This document shows, in pieces, positions 16,763-24,631 of a DNA stretch of 24,758 nt. The stretch spans positions 4,639,572 to 4,664,329 of the forward strand of contig NC_090619.1 in assembly GCF_004359215.1 (NCBI RefSeq). Reading direction: 5' to 3'. Each line of letters opens with the position of its first letter. Position 1 is the first letter of the stretch. The notes under the pieces are model-generated. The model saw only the letters and a list, made by a program, of their open reading frames with translations, was not told where the DNA came from and did no database searches. The DNA is from Bremia lactucae. Its lineage: Eukaryota; Oomycota; Peronosporomycetes; Peronosporales; Peronosporaceae. The position numbers were made by a program, and so were the translations under genes.

Positions 16763-16800
16763 AGTTGCTGCACATTGTCTCGAATGAAGTGGTGCCTTAT
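16763..16800 (-). repeat. Exact 38-bp inverted copy of Copia-1 pol at the gap edge
   Basis: These 38 bases are the exact reverse complement of 16292-16329, the part of RNase H encoding IRHHFIRDNVQQ. The identity ends at 16763 and runs right up to the first N. In a region where all other repeats have diverged, a perfect short match abutting a gap suggests either an assembly artefact or a very recent inverted copy. Confidence 0.9.
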
Positions 16801-16900
16801 NNNNNNNNNNNNNNNNNNNNNNNNNNNNNNNNNNNNNNNNNNNNNNNNNNNNNNNNNNNNNNNNNNNNNNNNNNNNNNNNNNNNNNNNNNNNNNNNNNNN
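16801..16900. other. Assembly gap (100 N)
   Basis: Exactly one hundred N characters, a conventional size for a gap of unknown length. Sequence order and distance across it should not be trusted. Confidence 0.99.
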
Positions 16901-17454
16901 CATTGAACAGTGCCTCCACAAGTGCGAATTGAGATCGTGCCGCACCGATAAATATGCTAATCAAGCAAGCCCCGTTACTTTCGCAAATTGTTGTTTTAGA
17001 TCACCATGTAATGTGTACCGAGATCCATAAAAGAGAAGAGTTGCACAAAGTGGACAATTTAGCATTATTATTGGCATTGGTGAAGAGATCAAGGGGTGTC
17101 GAGGCAACCTATTCAAAGATAAAGTTGTGTTGAAACCAAACAAGTAAAAAATATTGAGACATTGAAAAAGCCTAAAACGAACAGGTGCATGGGCTGTCGA
17201 TGCTGAACAATGATGTTGCTGTGTCAGATAAGTCTGCACGAAACGTTGGGCAACAGCGATATAGCTATTTTGGAATAAGTAAAGAAGGTGAGGAGTCACC
17301 ATTGCAAAAATACGAGGTCCAAAATACGACTCCATGGACGAGGAAAAAGAAAAGTGTGACCATATTGTTAAACAATATCAATATTCAGACCGAGAATTCA
17401 GAATTTACGAGCAAATTGATTGGAGACGACATCGAAAGTATTGTTACTGATCAG
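16901..17454 (+). other. Unassigned DNA, possibly Copia-2 integrase-RT linker
   Basis: A + frame at 17185-17508 is open (ESPLQKYEVQNTTPWTRKKK) but motif-free. It sits where the polar linker between integrase and RT of Copia-2 would be. The minus-strand frame at 16961-17335 looks like a shadow. I see no integrase motif upstream. Confidence 0.35.
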
Positions 17455-18000
17455 ACCAGAGCAACTTTGGGGAAGCAATGCGTAGCAACCACAAAGCAGC
17501 GCGGATGAAGGCGACTGTCGGAGAACTGAAAGCTTTAGAAAGCAACGGAGCATGGGATGTTATCAAAACTTTAGAAAACGTACGAGCTTTGAATTCAAAG
17601 CGAGTGGTTAAGATCAAGTGCGACACGGAAGGCAGTGCAGAGCGTTTGAAAGCAAAATTGGTGGTGTGTGGAAACGAACAAGTTTTTTTGCGTGAACTAT
17701 GGCATTCCTTTTGCAGCTGCCACATACATGTCCAGCGTAAGAACGATTTTGCTCTGGCAGGAAAGATGAGTTCCTGCAAAGAACGGAGATGTACCGAGTG
17801 CTTATGTCAAGGCCAAATAAAGAAGCGAATTTGGACATTTACTTCCGGGCCCCGCAAGGAATGCAGATTGAGGATGAGGTGAGGTGAGGATAAGTTTGGT
17901 GCTTGAAGCAGCCATGGTATGCTGTTGGAGATGAAAAAGCATGAAGCAAGCAGGAAGGCTGTGGTGTGCTGTTACTGAAGCTTGTCCTACACTTAGGAGA
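17455..18000 (+). pseudogene. Copia-2 reverse transcriptase, N-terminal fragment
   Basis: The frame from 17478 gives AMRSNHKAARMKATVGELKA, LESNGAWDVIKTLENVRALN and SKRVVKIKCDTEGSAERLKA, then KLVVCGNEQVF. This is the RVT_2 entry block (W--A---E---L--N-TW-LV and W--K-K-D--G---R-KARLVA-G). A frameshift near 17690 follows. Later + strand pieces are NKEANLDIYFRAPQGMQIED, then KSMKQAGRLWCAVTEA (the YGLKQ-GR-W block) at about 17928-17976. The palm catalytic box is not reached. The sequence differs from Copia-1, so it is a separate lineage. Confidence 0.8.
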
Positions 18001-18938
18001 AGCAAACAATTGCTTCTTTTATTGGTCCATTGCTTTTCCGACTAAGGTGGTTTTCCGTTTCATCTCTAAATCGTTCTAAAAATTTTGTTGCCAAAACACT
18101 TTGCGCTTGCGATAAATTGACAGCAGATCAAAGCGCACAGAGCACCAGCTTAAAGGCTTACTGCCTAACAAAACATCCAAGTATAGCAGGTGAGCAATAA
18201 CATGATCATCAGTTTCCATCTGCAGATACATCACTGATGTTTGAAATTTTATAAGCTTTAGATTGTCTGTCACCTGACATTAAAACTTGGTAGGACCGCT
18301 TGTTATGGCCAATTTTTCCTTAATGACTGTACCTGCATTTTCCCTGTGTCTGAGGCTCAAATGCTGACAAATCTCGTTTATTTAAAGGGTCATTTTTAAA
18401 TAGCTGATTTAACTTCCTCGCTGCCAAACTAGGATACTAGTGGAATTAGGTGGTCTTGATCTCTGAATTGCCATTTGCATAACGTAGGCTTTCATTTTTT
18501 AATTTTACTTATGTTCATGCTTTGGTAAGTTCTCTCCGCAAATCCCGAAATTCAATTTTAATTTTCTACAGCATCATCCGCAAACGTAAATGTGATTATT
18601 GGAGAAAGGTGCCATTGATGGTGGATGTCTGCTCTGCTGATAATAGAGTTTGGTCATTTTCATTCTTTTGCAAAATGAGCGCCAGCAAGATAGACCGTAA
18701 ATTGCTTCAAAAGAATTTGTACAAGTTTTTGCTATATTGTCAGCCAATCCCTCGTTAATTTTAAATTCAATTTTGCAGAACAGAGGGAGACACCTCACCC
18801 ACCACACCATCATGTATCCTCTCATTTCGATTATGGTAATTTCGAGTCTCATTTGCTACAACTGCTATCCGAAACTCCATCACAGGAAATTTACTAACTT
18901 GTAATTAACATCGTTAGAAAAGGGAATATCAAGACGTA
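18001..18938. other. Unassigned AT-rich DNA
   Basis: Open frames exist on both strands (18076-18273 minus, 18522-18758 plus, 18574-18852 minus) but none shows a domain I recognise. The minus frame at 18574-18852 has several cysteines without proper knuckle spacing. A GTAAGT...TTTTCTACAG pair on + (18525-18571) looks like a small intron but has no supported exons. No tRNA or LTR was identified. Confidence 0.35.
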
Positions 18939-19930
18939 GTGTATCAAAATCCACCGTCTGTGTTGCCTCCTGATAGAGGCGTATGTCATGAAATTGACTT
19001 GAGTCCTGGAACGCAATTTTGTGTTTCACAAAAGTGGCCTTTACAAAAGGGACAGTGCGATGTCGTTAACGACTTCTCCGTGCTAAGCACGAGGCTGGCT
19101 TGGCACAAAGGATTAAATTTTCCATTTGACTATGACGATTTGTTTGAGAAAGCCAAAACGTTAAATGGTAAATGGCACATTGCACATCCTTATTATAAGC
19201 TTAATGCTGCTATCATACCAACGCAGACACCCATATCTTGAAAGGATGTTCTTCAGAACGATATGATGGAATGTACAATGTACAGTGCGCTTTACTTACA
19301 CGATTGCTAATATTCAGCTGCTCATGTGAGCAGTGACATCCCGCTAACAGCGGTTCGCACCCCAAGTGTCATGCTATGGGAGTGGTTGGTAATACAACAA
19401 GAGCTTTCCAGAGCCCGGCTCATTTAACGTCTAGCGAGGCAAATGTTCCATCCTCATCAATGTTATGCACAGACTTATTTTGATGACAAATTTGACTATA
19501 GTCGCGAGAAGTACGGTCGGTCGGAGATGGAAATCCACATAGCCCATTTGCGAGCCGTGCTCGAGTATATGCGCACAAATAATTTTTAAGCCAGCACTTT
19601 TAAATATATTTTCGGTGGCGAAGAAATTTGTTACTAGGTGCTTTACTAAAATGCGAGGCCTCAAAACAGATCCTGCTAATCTAAAAGCCTGAGCTGATCG
19701 ATAATTTCCTAAAAATCAAACGACTTTGCGTGAGTGGCTAGACTAGCCAACAATTTGCACAAGTACAGCAAAAAATACCCTGAGATGGCTCGGCCATTAT
19801 CCAATCTTCTTAAGAAGGATACAGATTGGTTTTGGACAAGAACCAAGATGATACATTTTTCGCAGTTACGGATAGTCTCATCCATGCTCCTATGTTGGCG
19901 TTGTCAGATTTTAATCAGCCTTTAGTGTCG
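18939..19930 (+). pseudogene. Gypsy-3 reverse transcriptase
   Basis: PPSVLPPDRGVCHEIDLSPG, TQFCVSQKWPLQKGQCDVVN and GKWHIAHPYYKLNAAIIPTQ occupy 18951-19241. Further blocks in shifting frames: KDVLQNDMMECTMYSAL, SDIPLTAVRTPSVMLWEWLV and YAQTYFDDKFDYSREKYG, with YFDD at 19476-19487 preserved. Then HIAHLRAVLEYMRTNNF, a stop, and FGGEEI. The connection text LANNLHKYSKKYPEMARPLS and NLLKKDTDWFW follows at about 19743-19840. Part of the palm between the first Asp region and SDIPLTAV is unreadable. This is the only Gypsy copy here whose YFDD lies in a readable context. Confidence 0.85.
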
Positions 19931-20280
19931 TCTGTGACGCATCTGATTTTGCCATAGATAGCGCTCTGTTACAAAAAGATGAAGATAGACGAAAAGCGTC
20001 ATTGCGCTCGAGTCTAGACAGCTTAAAGATGCAGAGAAGAAAACTACTTAGTTGCTCTTGTCAATTTCAAAATAACTTAACTTGGCTCCAAGCATCTTGG
20101 AATTCATACAAATCATACGTCTTTACGCACCGCGACTAAGTCGCCTCATCTCTCGCAGAGAATGGCTCGATGGCTTCTTTCTTTGCCGAATACACTTTTA
20201 AAGTAAAGTGTAAGCCCGTAAAGCAAAATGCATTGGCTGGTGCGTAATTGTGATGTCCTGATTATGAGCTTGCCCATATG
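19850..20280 (+). pseudogene. Gypsy-3 RNase H
   Basis: FAVTDSLIHAPMLALSDFNQ leads to FSVVCDASDFAIDSALLQKD, with the catalytic aspartate codon at 19936-19938. Later motifs are recoverable in other frames: LRTATKSPHLSQRMARWL near 20130-20180, then FAEYTFKVKCKPVKQNALAG near 20190-20245. CDYELAHMITVTSP-like text runs toward integrase. Several stops and frame changes break it. Confidence 0.8.
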
Positions 20281-20640
20281 ATAACCGTAACGTCGCCGAT
20301 GACCGATCAAATCCGTTCGGCATATACCACGCTTGAAGAGTGTGTGGTTTTACTTTGCGCCCTTGGAAGAGGATACCAAATCGGATATTAAATTGACGTC
20401 TCGATTAAAAACAAGCTTACATTCTACAGATACGAAGCTTTTAGCCTATTCACTGATGCGGCGATTACCCGCGCATCGTTTTTCACGATGAGGATATTAA
20501 GTTTCGAATCCACTTTTAGGCTTATGATACTGTTTTAGTGGTGGTTCAGCGATATTTTTTGTATTTTTTGTATTTGTGTTTGGCCTACCATAAGACTTGG
20601 CCTGTAACACTGGTTTTGTGGTTTTTATAACCTCTTGAGC
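20281..20640 (+). pseudogene. Gypsy-3 tether region, integrase N-terminus missing
   Basis: Some + text (AYTTLEECVVLLCALGRGYQ) fits the tether after RNase H. The integrase zinc-binding domain and first catalytic Asp are not found; instead a T/G-rich low-complexity run (ttttttgtattttttgtatttgtg) spans about 20552-20578. A deletion probably removed the first part of integrase. Confidence 0.45.
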
Positions 20641-20649
20641 AAAGTGGTT

Positions 20650-21243
20650 TAGTTAGCGAGTGTTCAACACGATTTGTCAGTGGCAATTGTCTCCAGTGGA
20701 GACCCCCACTTCACAGGCACGTTTGGAAAGTCGATCTTCCGAGTGCTTGGCACCAGATTGGACATGTCGACACGGATCATCCGCAGATCGATGGTCAAAA
20801 TGAGCGTGTTAATTACATCTTTGAAGATGTTCTGCGGAGCGTGAGCGCCGTGACACCACGGCTCTGGAGAAAGATGCTCCCGGCTGTTAAGTTTCCGGTT
20901 AACAACACTGCACATGCCTCTACAGGCTATACTCCGTTTTACGCATATGGCCTCATAAACTCGCGCGTATTATAACGCGCTACCACTACGTGATATAGGG
21001 CTTGGTAGAGGAGAGATAGCCGAAAGGCTTGCCGGTATTGGCCGTGTTACGGTCAAGAAACAGGTTAGGGAGTTACTCAGAACGCGATTTAATGTCTTAA
21101 GACATGTGCGGGATACAATGGCTGATAGCCAAGATAAAAGAAGGAACAATCAGATGCTAATGATAGAAGCTGTATTAATTCTCATATGGTCGGCAACCGA
21201 GTATTACTTTATGCTAGGAATCTTGCTACAAACGTAGTATCTG
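20650..21243 (+). pseudogene. Gypsy-3 integrase, C-terminal two thirds
   Basis: VQHDLSVAIVSSGDPHFTGT, then FGKSIFRVLGTRLDMST, then DGQNERVNYIFEDVL with catalytic Glu at 20802-20804, and NNTAHASTGYTPFYAYGL. The motif normally VSDRDP reads VSSGDP: the codon at 20695-20697 (AGT) replaces the second catalytic Asp with Ser. The C-terminal part reads GLGRGEIAERLAGIGRVTVK, KQVRELLRTRFNVLRHVRDT and MADSQDKRRNNQ, then VGNRVLLYARNLATNVVSAV, where it ends abruptly. The minus-strand frame at 20664-20915 is a shadow. Confidence 0.8.
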
Positions 21244-21244
21244 C

Positions 21245-21335
21245 GGTCTATCTATGCTGTATATCGTATTGCGGTCGACACGCCGCACTGGGGTCTATCT
21301 ATGCTGTATATCGTATTGCGGTCGACACGCCGCAC
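21245..21335. repeat. Tandem duplication, 44-bp identical copies, period 47
   Basis: 21245-21288 and 21292-21335 are identical over 44 bp (starting ggtctatctatgctg, ending cgccgcac) and separated by tgg. Perfect identity in a decayed region implies a recent local duplication or an assembly stutter. It begins exactly where Gypsy-3 integrase text ends. Confidence 0.9.
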
Positions 21336-22077
21336 ACAATTGGCCGTTGAGGACACAGAATCAATATGACTTGATCGCGCAGATGCGCTGAATACTGACT
21401 GACGTTACAATCACGGGAGTACGGCATCGCTCATTTAGAGCAGCGGGTGCGACGAGCTCCTCCGGCGTTGTCGCCTTGTACCCAAAAGCCCATGCCTACA
21501 GATACGTCCAGCATCTCTTGAAAGCGCTCGTTTACGCTAAGTGGTGTAAATCTATTTTACTTGAGCTTTTGCTTTCGCGAAGGCCGCCGCTCGACCACGA
21601 GCTATTTCACTTGAGTTTTTGCTTTCGCGATGGCCGCCGCTCGACGAAGAGCATGCTCCTCCAAGATGATAGCTTTGTCTTGCTCTCCAACGTACAGGTT
21701 TGTTATTATATTGACTCCCAGCCCTGATGCCTTGCGTAATGCGGATATATAGCATCCGCTACACCACGTTCTGGAATCGGATTCGGAGCTTGAAGAGAAT
21801 CATTTTCACGCTGGTGCGTGGTAGTTTGGGCAATTCACGCTCTTCCTCAGACGGAGTGTGACTATATAGTCCATGATTTCCTCGTCCTCAAGGGAGGAGG
21901 CAATGGTCGGGGACTCTGGTAAGGATCTCGTAGACAAAAGGGGTGAAAACACAACCGTAACGTTAGCTGTTTTATTTAATCTCAAAGAAAAAAATGTGTG
22001 CGAATGTCGAGACTCTGTGTCAACGGTCTGATGGAAGAGGGATTAATGGAGCACACTTCGGTTGATAAACCTTTAAT
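21336..22077. other. Unassigned DNA between Gypsy-3 and the LTR-like block
   Basis: Apart from the period-50 repeat, I see no supported gene. Frames on both strands at 21476-21755 are open but motif-free; the S-rich minus frame (GGACSSSSGGHRESKNSS) might be low-complexity linker of a Gypsy pol. Small hairpins (gcggatatatagcatccgc, about 21741-21759) occur. Confidence 0.35.
21551..21650. repeat. Tandem duplication, period 50
   Basis: 21551-21600 and 21601-21650 align without gaps (shared cttttgctttcgcga... and ggccgccgctcgac; a few substitutions). An open + frame (21476-21727) and an open - frame (21552-21755) both run through the repeat. I recognise neither protein. Confidence 0.85.
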
Positions 22078-22213
22078 GTAGTAGAATATACATTATGGGT
22101 ACAATATCTATTTTTCTATTCAAAATAGTTAATAAAGCTAAAATCTAACTTATTCGTAGTACGAGTAGAATTTAAACTTATTTTTAATAGTAATTTTATA
22201 ATATTTTGAGTTA

Positions 22214-22276
22214 AGAACCGCAAGTTTTGGTCGCCACCAGAATTATATCTGGTGGCGACCAAAGATATGCGGTTCT
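22214..22276. repeat. Long hairpin 1 of an adjacent pair
   Basis: Left arm 22214-22241 (agaaccgca...ttggtcgccaccaga) and right arm 22248-22276 pair along 24 positions, with one 4/5-nt internal mismatch and a 6-nt loop (attata). GC content of the stem exceeds that of its AT-rich surroundings. Confidence 0.95.
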
Positions 22277-22339
22277 AGACACTTTAAGATGAAAAGGAAA
22301 AATGAAGTTCATTTTCCCTTTTCATCTCAAAGTGTCTAG
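22275..22339. repeat. Long hairpin 2 of an adjacent pair
   Basis: Left arm 22275-22306 (ctagacactt...) and right arm 22308-22339 pair at about 30 of 32 positions around a single central base, so it is a near-perfect palindrome. It shares two bases with hairpin 1, making a back-to-back double foldback of 126 bp. Confidence 0.95.
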
Positions 22340-22679
22340 TACCTCCTGAGGCTAGCGCTACGATCAGTGAGAGTATTAAGCCTTTCAAAGGTATATACTC
22401 TTCAAGGAGCTGATATAAAAACAAAAATATGGGCACTAGTTGTCTCTTGGTTCTACGAACCACTGAGTCATTTGAACTACGATTATGAAGCTCTACGAGT
22501 TTGTCCGACTTAAAGAGGTGTTACACTTATTAATTCAGTAGAACCTAGTGACTCTTGAGTCTAAATTCTTCTGACTTAGGAGTGAGGTAGCATCGCTACA
22601 TCTAGAAAGTAACATGCAGAGTGTGACGGGGTATATTTTGCTAGGACTGATTAAAATATCAGCCAATCTGCACTAATTT

Positions 22680-22990
22680 CAGTGAAGGTGAGGTGCCTCG
22701 AACTTCACGTAGGCTGACGTGCAGAGGAAGATTTTAGGTAGCTAAGAGGTCTAAGCTACTACAGGTTGATACTATAGACTTATATAAAGGGAATAGCAAA
22801 CTTCTATAGTATACTAAATTCCTACGTAATAATCTTCTATCTAATGACTTTATTATATTAAATATTCACCTACATATAGCGCCTCCTTGCGCACCGCCCA
22901 ATCGTGTCTGTAAAGAGAAGCGTGGTTGGTCAAAACTTAAATCAGCAAATCGACAAAACTGTTGTCTTGTTGGTTTAATAATACCAATCT
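22680..22990 (+). repeat. Repeat segment B, copy 2
   Basis: Counterpart of 7470-7790 (see landmarks there). Substitutions and small indels are frequent, so the two LTRs are old or belong to related subfamilies. Confidence 0.65.
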
Positions 22991-23099
22991 CGGTAATATT
23001 GAGATTATAAAGAGAATATTAAATGTTAATAATTTAATACTAAGTAATTATCGTCTCTTAATGCAAATATTATTTATGTAGCAGAATTCCCCGTTACAT

Positions 23100-24100
23100 A
23101 ACCCTCCTGACCTAAAGGGCTATGGTGACTGATATATTGTGACTGAAACAACTATCGTCTCTCTCACTAAAAGGGGGCACTTGTCGATTTATTTACAACT
23201 CTTAAGCTCGTGCGCGTAGTCGGTAACGCTGCAAAGCTGGCAGCTACACGACTAAGTGTAGCTGCTAAAGATGTTTTTTCTGTATACGCTCATGTGTCTA
23301 CTGTGGGGAGTGATTCACCTCTGACTCCAATTTGAGGTGAAATTTTTGCGAGTCGGCGTCACGTCCGGCTCGTTTACTACGGTAAAGGCCTCCGATTCGC
23401 CACCGATTCGCCTCCGCCAAATCCACGAGTTCTGGCGTTACAATTTAAGAGTTGTTCGCGTCGTTGCTGAACACGTCCGAACCTATTGATGTGTAGTCAT
23501 CTTGTGATGACTCCATTGACGGCGACTAGTCTGGTGATGTTTCTAGCATCACCAAGAATGAAGTGATCGTAATGATTGCTTCGAGAGTAATGTTAGCCCT
23601 CGTGCTAGCACTAATCAACCGGAGAGGGACCGCAATGCCTGTCGCCGAATTTCCCTGCAATATCAAAAAGCCCGAGTATTCGCTCTAAAAAATTGGTTAT
23701 CTTTTAAGGACAACTTAACTCGTTGATTTGGCAGCTCGATCGTGTACGCCTTGCCTTGGCGGTAGAGTACACATACGGCCCGATTTACTTGGGTGGTGCT
23801 TTTTTACTAGCCAAATTATTCACTACATGTTTTGGTAGATTTACTGTAATGGACCCTTCCCTTACATGATACTTAGTTTACAAATAAATGTTTCTTACGT
23901 AGGGTGCTATACCCGAATTATCGGGTGAAGCACGTCGCATGTTTCTGTGTTATTATGGGGAGCCAAACCTATTATCAGCCAGCAAGATGTCGGCACGTCG
24001 ATGGAGAGACCGGGAAGTTCAGAAGTAAATTTTTCATATATTACGGACTTACTTAAAGCTTCCATACGTGCACGTGTAAGCAAGGTTACGTCCTTTTAAG
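23100..24100. other. Unassigned remnant DNA, possibly a decayed gag
   Basis: On +, a stretch at about 23165-23334 reads KLVRVVGNAAKLAATRLSVA and AKDVFSVYAHVSTVGSDSPL before TGA. About 23400-23455 reads RLRQIHEFWRYNLRVVRVVA in another frame. About 23540-23687 reads ITKNEVIVMIASRVMLALVL and later MPVAEFPCNIKKPEYSL. It directly follows the LTR-like end at 23099, so an eroded gag-like frame is possible, but no diagnostic motif exists. From 23700 to 24100 I see nothing coding. Confidence 0.3.
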
Positions 24101-24150
24101 CCCGTAACACCTAATAGCACTTTGTAGTCCTTCCCATGACCAAGATTGAG
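24101..24150 (+). repeat. Second LTR-end/primer-site look-alike
   Basis: cccgtaaca|cctaatagcactttgtagtccttcccatgac matches the block at 554-591 in order and spacing. Here an ATG (24137-24139, MTKIEMSISALLARP) follows at the position that reads ACG in the first copy. It may be the 5' end of another Gypsy element whose body lies to the right, but the downstream + frame stops after about 20 codons. Confidence 0.4.
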
Positions 24151-24357
24151 ATGAGTATTTCCGCACTTCTCGCACGGCCTTTCCTCATCTCACCAGAATA
24201 GAGTGGCAAGCTTTCCACCGCCTCTCAGCAGTGTCAGGAGAGGTCGTTGTCACGTCGCTAATGAGCTCAGCGACGCCGGACCAATAGCGACTTGCCATCC
24301 ACGAGATCATGGGCCATGACCCCGCCGATTCACATCGGCGATTATAAACTCCCTCGC

Positions 24358-24386
24358 AATCTTCACGGAACCGTTCCGTGAAGATT
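24358..24386. repeat. Perfect 14-bp-arm palindrome
   Basis: aatcttcacggaac (24358-24371) and gttccgtgaagatt (24373-24386) are exact reverse complements around one base. It lies inside the minus-strand frame described for this region. Confidence 0.95.
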
Positions 24387-24631
24387 TCAAACGTTCTGGT
24401 GTAGGAAGGACCGTCTTTTCTGAATCAATGGGTTTCGAGAGGTCAAAATCGCGATCAAGTCGCGCTTCATTAAGCCGCCAAAAGCAAAGGTGAATTTCTT
24501 TCTTTTTCGGTTATCCATGAAGGCCATGTAGTGGGCTCTTGGTAAACTCGTTGTGGACGAGTGTGCGTGTCCGAACCTGACCGTTCTACGAAACGACCAT
24601 CGTTTCGCCTTTGAGCCGCCTTAACACGGAC

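Larger units (their letters stand above)
12200..16800 (+). mobile_element. Copia-1: decayed Ty1/Copia retrotransposon
   Basis: The order gag, integrase, RT, RNase H (integrase before RT) defines Ty1/Copia. LTR-like ends bracket it: CAACA at 12545 and TGTTG at 16465. The protease and the gag zinc knuckle are not readable, and pol is interrupted by an insertion of about 420 bp at 14613-15040. The right part runs into the assembly gap. It retains an intact, in-frame YVDD catalytic box, so it may be younger than the Gypsy copies. Confidence 0.8.
18939..21245 (+). mobile_element. Gypsy-3: Ty3/Gypsy fragment (RT to integrase C-terminus)
   Basis: RT, RNase H, part of the integrase core and the integrase C-terminal domain follow in normal order on +. 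No gag, protease, chromodomain or LTR could be tied to it. Its right end stops inside the integrase C-terminal domain at about 21243, exactly where a tandem duplication begins. Decay is heavy: frames change about every 100-200 bp. Confidence 0.8.
22078..23099 (+). repeat. LTR-like block containing segment B copy 2
   Basis: Begins TGTAGT and ends ttccCCGTTACA at 23099, compatible with LTR termini of the TGTAAC...GTTACA type that starts the Gypsy-1 3' LTR. Segment B at 22680-22990 aligns with 7470-7790. The block is AT-rich and non-coding, has two long hairpins at 22214-22339 and smaller ones (ggttc/gaacc near 22449-22461). It may be a solo LTR or the LTR of an element whose inside lies at 23100 onward. 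The left boundary is tentative. Confidence 0.5.

Noticed and set aside
16961..17335. Minus-strand 124-codon frame
   Set aside because: No domain; it overlaps the + strand linker leading into Copia-2 RT.
20552..20578. T/G-rich run as a possible microsatellite
   Set aside because: It is too short and irregular to annotate as a simple repeat array; noted only as low-complexity sequence.
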